In this document: one piece after another, positions 15,572 to 20,550 of the stretch
Numbering within the stretch: position 1 is the first letter of the stretch
Layout: each line of letters opens with the position of its first letter
Source: an uncultured bacterium
Lineage (GTDB): Bacteria > Bacillota > Clostridia > Lachnospirales > Lachnospiraceae
Direction of reading: 5' to 3'
Assembly: GCA_946061355.1 (NCBI GenBank)
Contig: CAMGRE010000014.1
Span: 1 to 20,550 of the forward strand
DNA: 20,550 nt
Notes under the pieces: model-generated
The model's input: only the letters and a program-made list of their open reading frames with translations
What the model was told of the DNA's origin: nothing
Database searches by the model: none
Program-made: the position numbers and the translations under genes

Positions 15572-17102
15572 GGTCTGCCTCCTTTCTCTTGGAACCTGCC
15601 ATATACAGTCCAAGTTCCTGCACGGTCACTTTCTTCGGATCAAGATCCGCCACGATAGCTCCCTCATAGATCACCAGGATACGGTCACTCAGGTTCATAA
15701 CTTCATCGAGTTCCAGTGATACGAGCAGGATCGCACTGCCGGAATCACGCTGCGCCACAAGCTGATTGTGAATATACTCAATGGCTCCGACATCCAGACC
15801 TCTTGTGGGCTGCACCGCCAACAGAATATCGGGATTTCTCATAATCTCTCTCGCAACAATCGCCTTCTGTTGGTTTCCACCCGACATGCTCCGGGTGATC
15901 GTTTCCTTTCCCTGACCACTCCTGATATCGTATTTCTCAATGAGAAGATCCGCATATTCGTTGATCTCTTTCTTTTTTAAGAAGCCACCTTTGCTGAACC
16001 TTGGTTCAAAATACTGCTGCAGAACCAGATTGTATGCCAGGTTATAGTCAAGCACAAGTCCATGCTTATGTCTGTCCTCCGGGATATGGGATAATCCGTG
16101 TGTATTCTTATAACGGATGGATTTCTTCGTCACATCCTCCCCGTTTATCAGGATCTGTCCCTCACTCATATTGCCGATTCCCGTGATGGCATGTACCAGT
16201 TCAGTCTGTCCGTTGCCGTCGATACCGGCAATGCAGACGATCTCGCCTTTCCGTACCTGGAAGTTCACATGATCCACCACATTTTTGGTGTGACCTTCTC
16301 TGACAGATTTCACGCAGAGATCCTTTACCTCCATGACCACCTCACCGGGCTTCGCCTCACTCTTTTCTACAGTGAGATTGACCTTGCGGCCGACCATCAT
16401 CTCAGACATCTGCTCTTTGTCCGTGTCCGCCACATCGACCGTACCGATATATTTGCCACGGCGCAGTACCGTACACCGGTCTGCCACCTGTTTGATCTCA
16501 TTCAATTTATGTGTGATGAACAGGATCGATTTCCCCTCTGCGGTGAGATCCTTCATGATCCGCATCAGTTCGTCGATCTCCTGCGGTGTCAGCACCGCTG
16601 TCGGCTCATCAAATATTAAAATATCGTTGTCACGATATAACATTTTCAAGATTTCCACCCTCTGCTGCATTCCGACAGTGATGTCAGAAATGATCGCATC
16701 GGGATCTACTAAAAGATTGTACTTCTCACTCAGTTCCACTACTTTTTTCCTGGCATCCGCCATCTGGATGATACCACCCTTTGTGGTCTCCATGCCAAGA
16801 ACGATATTCTGCAATACCGTAAAATTATGCACCAGTTTAAAGTGCTGGTGAACCATACCGATTCCGAGTGCGTTGGCATCCAACGGCCCCCTGATCTTTA
16901 CTTCTTTTCCCTTTACCTTGATTACGCCCTTTTCCGGCTGATACAGGCCGAAAAGCACACTCATCAGAGTGGATTTTCCTGCACCGTTCTCTCCCAGCAG
17001 TGCATGGATCTCGCCCTGCTTTAAACGCAGTGTAATGTCATCATTCGCAATGATACCGGGAAATTCCTTTGTGATGTTTAACATTTCAATTACGTAATCC
17101 AT
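15564..17102 (-). CDS. nupO: Nucleoside-type ABC transporter ATPase with two ATP-binding domains, NupO/YufO family
   Basis: 512 aa. It powers the two permeases from the cytoplasmic side. First domain: Walker A GENGAGKST (37-45), Q-loop VHQHF (Q86), atypical signature ITVGMQQRVEI (141-151) and Walker B ILIFDEPTA (161-169). Second domain: degenerate Walker A IAGIDGNGQTEL without GKS, signature MSGGNQQKAIVAREI, and AVQPTRGLD in which the usual Walker B glutamate is Q. Both departures are normal for the RbsA-like class, which has one main catalytic site. GGGGG precedes the ATG by about 5 nt. The gene follows the lipoprotein by 101 nt containing two hairpins. Confidence 0.95.
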   Translation of the reverse strand: MDYVIEMLNITKEFPGIIANDDITLRLKQGEIHALLGENGAGKSTLMSVLFGLYQPEKGVIKVKGKEVKIRGPLDANALGIGMVHQHFKLVHNFTVLQNIVLGMETTKGGIIQMADARKKVVELSEKYNLLVDPDAIISDITVGMQQRVEILKMLYRDNDILIFDEPTAVLTPQEIDELMRIMKDLTAEGKSILFITHKLNEIKQVADRCTVLRRGKYIGTVDVADTDKEQMSEMMVGRKVNLTVEKSEAKPGEVVMEVKDLCVKSVREGHTKNVVDHVNFQVRKGEIVCIAGIDGNGQTELVHAITGIGNMSEGQILINGEDVTKKSIRYKNTHGLSHIPEDRHKHGLVLDYNLAYNLVLQQYFEPRFSKGGFLKKKEINEYADLLIEKYDIRSGQGKETITRSMSGGNQQKAIVAREIMRNPDILLAVQPTRGLDVGAIEYIHNQLVAQRDSGSAILLVSLELDEVMNLSDRILVIYEGAIVADLDPKKVTVQELGLYMAGSKRKEADHA

Positions 17103-17120
17103 TCTAAACCCCCGTAATAT

Positions 17121-17155
17121 ACAATAGAAAGCACGCCCTGCGAACTTTCTATTGT
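17121..17155 (-). other. Intra-operon hairpin before nupO
   Basis: Perfect 11-bp stem ACAATAGAAAG / CTTTCTATTGT (17121-17131 and 17145-17155), 13-nt loop. On the minus strand it ends 18 nt before the nupO ATG and is not followed by a T run. It may influence mRNA processing or nupO translation. Confidence 0.6.
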
Positions 17156-17161
17156 CATGAA

Positions 17162-17194
17162 TTAGAATGGGGTGCCTTTCGGCACCCCTACTAA
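17162..17194 (-). other. Strong tetraloop hairpin after nupN
   Basis: Perfect 8-bp GC-rich stem GGGGTGCC / GGCACCCC (17169-17176 and 17181-17188), with a GAAA tetraloop on the minus strand, extended by TTAG / CTAA (17162-17165 and 17191-17194). It lies just after the nupN stop. Only a weak T content follows, so it fits a partial terminator or a 3' stability element that keeps the lipoprotein message in excess. Confidence 0.65.
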
Positions 17195-17203
17195 GCTTTC
17201 TTT

Positions 17204-18370
17204 TTACTCTACAAAGCTTACTTTTGTATTGGAAAGTGTAAGGTCTGCAGTCGTGCTGTCCTCTGTGTTGTTGTTGATCGTAATCTTTCCTGCTTTCATA
17301 TCTGCGAAAAGTGCATCATAATCAGCCTGTGTGAAGGACTCAAATTTGGATGTCTCCATCGGAAGACCTACGCCATCGTTAGCTGCTGTAAATACAGATG
17401 TCTGTCCACCCGGGAAGCTTCCATCATAGAATGCCTTAACGCCATCGTATACGGAATTGCTCAACATCTTCATTGCAGATGTGATAACGGTATCGGACTC
17501 GCCGGACTGGTCAACGTCAACACCGATCACCTTTGTGCCTGCCTCCTCAGCTGCTGCCATAACAGAGTTTCCTACTGCGCCGCCGCAGCCGAATACAACC
17601 TCTGTGCCATTCTGATACCAGCTTGCTGCCATAGCCTGTGCCTCGGGAGTTGCCGCAAAAGCACCTGTGTAGTTGTACATAACCTCAACGTTCACACCAA
17701 GCTCTTTTGCTGCTGCGTCAGCGCCCTGTACAAAACCGTAACCGTAACGGATTACTGCGGGAACTGCCATACCGCCCATGAATCCAAGCTTTGTCATGCC
17801 ATCCTTAACTGCTGCATAACCTGCAAGGTATCCTGCCTGATCCTCCTGGAACAGAATCGGCATAACGGTATCGTTTGTCTTAAACTCACTGTAGTCGCCG
17901 TTGTGAGGCTCACCATCCAGCAGGATAAAGTGAACATCAGGATACTGATCCTGAACGATGAATACAGGCTCCTCGAACAGGAATCCGGGACATACAACCA
18001 GTTTGGCGCCACCCTCTACTGCAAGACCGATGGTCTCAACATAAGAGTCTGTTGTGCCTTCCTGCGGCTGATAATACTTGTAGGAGATACCGTTCTCCTC
18101 TGCGTATTTCTTCATGCCTTCCCATGCACCCTGGTTGAAAGACTTGTCATCGATCGTACCAAGGTCTGTTACCAGTGCCAGCTCATAGCCGCCCTCTGCA
18201 TTTGCTTCGGAAGCGGTAGCCTGCGGTGCCTCTGTCTCTGCTGTGTCTGCAGCTTCTGTAGCTGTCTCCTCAGCTGCCGGTGCTGCGGGTGCTTCTTTTG
18301 CTCCGCATCCAACCAGCATGGTTGCAACCATACTTACGCATAATAATGCGCTGATCAGTTTGCTTTTCAT
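17204..18370 (-). CDS. nupN: BMP/PnrA-family nucleoside-binding lipoprotein
   Basis: 388 aa from ATG at 18370 with AGGAGGG 5 nt upstream; the 19 codons open further upstream have no ribosome site and cover the promoter. A lipoprotein on the outer face of the membrane that delivers ligand to NupOPQ. Signal peptide with lipobox LVGC, lipid cysteine C22, then an Ala/Glu/Thr-rich tether (about 23-60). Mature domain opens YELALVTDLGTIDDKSFNQ, the family hallmark, and contains LVVCPGF and VIGVDVDQSGESDTVITSAMK. Family members bind purine nucleosides; the ligand here is inferred from homology and operon order, which matches B. subtilis nupNOPQ. Confidence 0.93.
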   Translation of the reverse strand: MKSKLISALLCVSMVATMLVGCGAKEAPAAPAAEETATEAADTAETEAPQATASEANAEGGYELALVTDLGTIDDKSFNQGAWEGMKKYAEENGISYKYYQPQEGTTDSYVETIGLAVEGGAKLVVCPGFLFEEPVFIVQDQYPDVHFILLDGEPHNGDYSEFKTNDTVMPILFQEDQAGYLAGYAAVKDGMTKLGFMGGMAVPAVIRYGYGFVQGADAAAKELGVNVEVMYNYTGAFAATPEAQAMAASWYQNGTEVVFGCGGAVGNSVMAAAEEAGTKVIGVDVDQSGESDTVITSAMKMLSNSVYDGVKAFYDGSFPGGQTSVFTAANDGVGLPMETSKFESFTQADYDALFADMKAGKITINNNTEDSTTADLTLSNTKVSFVE

Positions 18371-18422
18371 AATTTCCCTCCTAAATAAAAATATAAATGT
18401 AGCGATATATGCTATAGATTTC

Positions 18423-18451
18423 ATCATATCTCAAAATGGATATTTCCGCAA
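18423..18451 (-). promoter_or_regulatory. nupN: nupN operon promoter
   Basis: Minus strand: -35 TTGCGG (18451-18446), 17-nt spacer, -10 TATGAT (18428-18423). The leader would be about 45 nt. No known purine riboswitch was seen. Confidence 0.65.
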
Positions 18452-18501
18452 GGGTTTTTAGGTTGGAACTATGGTCTGGATAGCATTTTGCCAGAAGAAT
18501 A

Positions 18502-18510
18502 TGATATAAT
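18502..18510 (+). promoter_or_regulatory. Extended -10 promoter of the phosphatase-LysM gene
   Basis: TGATATAAT gives an extended -10 with a consensus TATAAT (18505-18510). No good -35 exists at normal spacing; TTGCCA at 18488 is too close. Start point near 18517, right at the hairpin GGAAAC / GTTTCC (18517-18522 and 18528-18533). Confidence 0.6.
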
Positions 18511-18573
18511 AACTGAGGAAACTTCCCGTTTCCGAGTGTGCACTGCTATTTTTAAAGAGAAGGAGGTCCTACT

Positions 18574-19932
18574 ATGAAAAAAATGTTATCACTGTTTCTG
18601 ACTCTGATACTGGCGTTTGGCATGACGCTCTCCGTGTGCGCGGCAGAACCGTCATCCGTAAGCGGCGGTGTCACAGAGATCCAGAAATACGGCAATCTGG
18701 TGCTTGACATTGCACCCGACACCCTGCATGCAGCAGGCTGGGAATTCGGCGATCTGCTGAATATCACCGTTGACGGCAGAGCGTATCAGGCTCCGCTTTG
18801 TACCAACTACTCCGATGTGGACACCGGATCCATGGTGCTGCGTGAGAGTAAAGGAACTCTGATCCTGGCAATCAACATGGGAGATTTTGCAACCGGCCAG
18901 GGAATCGCCACAAAGGTAACGGCTGAGGATGGTTCTGTCAGTTGGGAATTCCCGGAAGGAAAATCCATGGCGGATATTTCAGTCACACTGACTATGGCTG
19001 AAAAGGGTGGCTACCGCAATCAGTATCTGCTACATCAGCTGAAGCGTACAGATGACCGCACAGACTATGCTTCCGATGTTGTGTTTGCCAATTTCCGCAA
19101 TATTTCCGGCGGCTCGATCGGAAAAAATGTCCTGTTTCGATCCAGCAGTCCCGCAAACAATGAACTGGGACGCGCTTCCTACGCAGATACCCTTGCAAAG
19201 GCTGCCGGCATCCAAACGGTTCTGAACCTTGCGGACGGACAGGAAGCGTTTGAAAGCTACATAGCCGCCGATGATTTTGCCTCTCCGTATTATCTGTCCC
19301 TTTATCAAAACGGCAGCGTTAAGCTGTTAAATCTGGGAATTGATTTTACGACACCTGATTTTCAAAAAGGACTGGCAGACGGTCTGAGATTCCTCACTGT
19401 AAGCAAAGGTCCTTATCTTGTTCACTGCAATGAAGGAAAAGACAGGGCAGGATTTGTCTCCGCACTGTTATCCTGTCTGATGGGCACCGACTATAACCAG
19501 GTTGTCAATGACTATATGATCAGCTATGAAAATTACTATCATCTGGAAGCAGGCAGCGAACAGTACGAGGCAGTGAAAAACAGCAACATCGTTTCCATCC
19601 TGTCAACCATTACCGGCGTGTCTGATCCCGCGAAGCTCAAAAAAGCGGATCTGTCAGCTGCAGCGGAAGCTTATATCAGGTCTATCGGGCTGACGAACGA
19701 GGAAATCAACACCCTGAAAGCAAACCTGTCACAAGACTGCCCGGAACCTGCTGTGATTACGAACAGCGTGCAGACCTATACGGTAATCACCGGTGACTGC
19801 CTGAGTCACATTTCCAGAAAGGTTTACGGCACAGACACAAACTGGAAAGCGATCTGGAAAGAGAATGAAGAACAGATCCAGGATCCGAACGTTATCTACT
19901 GCGGACAGGTGCTTACGATCCCCGCCGCATAA
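18574..19932 (+). CDS. Secreted tyrosine phosphatase with SAM_HAT C-terminal-like domain and LysM
   Basis: 452 aa, ATG with AGGAGG 7 nt upstream. Domains: signal peptide (about 1-24, ending VCAA); a domain (about 36-115) reading YGNLVLDI, NYSDVDTGSMVLRES and LILAINMGDFA, resembling the C-terminal barrel of S-adenosyl-L-methionine hydroxide adenosyltransferase (DUF62); a Y_phosphatase3-like domain (about 165-350) with NFRNISGG, VLFRSSSPANNELGRASYAD and the P-loop HCNEGKDRAG, catalytic C285 and R291, then DYMISYENYY; and a LysM domain (about 401-450) with YTVITGDCLSHISRKVYG and IYCGQVLTIP for peptidoglycan binding. It probably acts outside the cell at the wall as a phosphatase on unknown substrates. 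The N-terminal domain alone lacks the catalytic half of the SAM enzyme. It stands alone between a promoter and a terminator. Confidence 0.88.
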   Translation: MKKMLSLFLTLILAFGMTLSVCAAEPSSVSGGVTEIQKYGNLVLDIAPDTLHAAGWEFGDLLNITVDGRAYQAPLCTNYSDVDTGSMVLRESKGTLILAINMGDFATGQGIATKVTAEDGSVSWEFPEGKSMADISVTLTMAEKGGYRNQYLLHQLKRTDDRTDYASDVVFANFRNISGGSIGKNVLFRSSSPANNELGRASYADTLAKAAGIQTVLNLADGQEAFESYIAADDFASPYYLSLYQNGSVKLLNLGIDFTTPDFQKGLADGLRFLTVSKGPYLVHCNEGKDRAGFVSALLSCLMGTDYNQVVNDYMISYENYYHLEAGSEQYEAVKNSNIVSILSTITGVSDPAKLKKADLSAAAEAYIRSIGLTNEEINTLKANLSQDCPEPAVITNSVQTYTVITGDCLSHISRKVYGTDTNWKAIWKENEEQIQDPNVIYCGQVLTIPAA

Positions 19933-19941
19933 AATAATGTA

Positions 19942-19982
19942 AAAAAAGAAAGCTGCTGCACTGCGCAACAGCTTTCTTTTTT
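19942..19982. terminator. Bidirectional terminator between the phosphatase-LysM gene and etfA
   Basis: 14-bp stem AAAAAAGAAAGCTG / CAGCTTTCTTTTTT (19942-19955 and 19969-19982), 13-nt loop, with T runs on both strands. It sits between convergent genes. Confidence 0.92.
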
Positions 19983-20017
19983 ATTTACACTTCTATCTGT
20001 AATTTTTCAATCACAAT

Positions 20018-20550
20018 TTATTTTGCAGCGATCTCAGCCTTCAGGGCTGCGGTCAGTGCGGGAACGATCTTGTTCAGATCTCCTACTACACCGTAATCAG
20101 CTACATCGAAGATCGGAGCGTCCTCATCCTTGTTGATCGCAACGATGATGTCGGACTCTTCCATACCTGCCACGTGCTGGATGGCTCCGGAGATACCGAT
20201 TGCAAAGTAGATGTTGGGACGAACGGTCTTACCTGTCTGGCCTACCTGCAGATCCTTCGGCTTCCAGCCGGAATCTACAACTGCACGTGAGCAGGATACG
20301 GTACCGCCCAGAACCTCTGCAAGCTCCTCGAGGATCTTGAAGTTCTCTGCGCTGCCGACTCCACGGCCGCCGGATACCAGAACCTTAGCGTCCATGATAT
20401 CTACGACATCAGATACTGCCTTAACAACCTCTTTGATCTCAACATATTTGTTGTTCGGTGTGAAGCCGGGATTGAACTCTTCCACAACAGCCTTTGCACC
20501 CTTGATCGGCTCGATCTTCTGCATAACGCCGGGACGAACGGTAGCCATCT
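20018..20550 (-). CDS. etfA: Electron transfer flavoprotein alpha subunit, C-terminal part (cut by window edge)
   Basis: The last 177 or so residues are present; the start lies beyond the right edge. Reads the FAD domain of EtfA: VSGGRGVGSAENFKILEELAE, SRAVVDSGWKP, QVGQTGKTVRPNIYFAIGISGAIQHVAGM, IIVAINKDEDAPIFDVADYGVVGDL. With EtfB it carries electrons, in butyrate producers usually to and from butyryl-CoA dehydrogenase in the bifurcating Bcd-EtfAB complex. etfB and bcd would be expected just outside the window, upstream on the minus strand; that is inference. The gene ends at TAA (20020-20018), before the shared terminator. Confidence 0.96.
   Translation of the reverse strand, partial: MATVRPGVMQKIEPIKGAKAVVEEFNPGFTPNNKYVEIKEVVKAVSDVVDIMDAKVLVSGGRGVGSAENFKILEELAEVLGGTVSCSRAVVDSGWKPKDLQVGQTGKTVRPNIYFAIGISGAIQHVAGMEESDIIVAINKDEDAPIFDVADYGVVGDLNKIVPALTAALKAEIAAK

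Noticed and set aside
14756..15658. 300-codon plus-strand frame opposite nupP
   Set aside because: Antisense to an unmistakable permease; the translation is rich in H, R and Q without domain patterns.
17169..17188. GC-rich hairpin as a full terminator of nupN
   Set aside because: No T run follows on the minus strand, and the downstream transporter genes have no other clear promoter.

Overview
The window looks like a chromosomal segment of a low-to-moderate GC, butyrate-producing Clostridia bacterium, probably Lachnospiraceae. The grounds are strong Shine-Dalgarno sites, sigma-A type promoters, a T-box leader, a ptb-buk butyrate module, an etfA gene, an Rpn/PD-(D/E)XK protein of the kind common in Lachnospiraceae, and a nupNOPQ-type BMP transporter. 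The genus call is inference. I see no CRISPR array, tRNA, rRNA, insertion sequence or prophage genes.

Layout, left to right. (1) Positions 1-388, minus strand: promoter, T-box leader and terminator for a gene off the left edge; specifier and acceptor-pairing bases fit tRNA-Ile best. (2) 408-3104, minus: a large secreted and membrane-anchored surface protein with an acidic repeat linker, an ALK-like glycine-rich domain, three Ig-like repeats and a C-terminal membrane anchor. (3) 3353-8236, minus: the tightly packed cluster secA - prfB - Fe-alcohol dehydrogenase. prfB needs a programmed +1 frameshift, and the in-frame stop at the shift site is UAA rather than the usual UGA. (4) 8348-10596, plus: promoter, structured leader, ptb and buk, ended by a bidirectional terminator. 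(5) 10628-11689, minus: an Rpn-family nuclease gene with its own promoter and long leader. (6) 11779-13360, minus: ybaK-type deacylase preceded by a threonine aldolase-like gene. (7) 13392-18451, minus: nucleoside-type ABC transporter operon, lipoprotein - ATPase - permease - permease, with two strong hairpins between the lipoprotein and ATPase genes. (8) 18502-19982, plus: a secreted protein joining a SAM_HAT C-terminal-like domain, a tyrosine phosphatase domain and LysM. (9) 20018-20550, minus: the 3' part of etfA, cut by the window edge.

Functionally, Ptb and Buk convert butyryl-CoA to butyrate with ATP formation, and EtfA normally serves butyryl-CoA dehydrogenase one step earlier, so two parts of the butyrate route lie within 10 kb. 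The YqhD/BDH-type dehydrogenase could handle aldehyde or alcohol side flux. secA and prfB are housekeeping genes. The most unusual items are the UAA-type prfB frameshift site, the phosphatase-LysM fusion and the glycine-rich surface protein.
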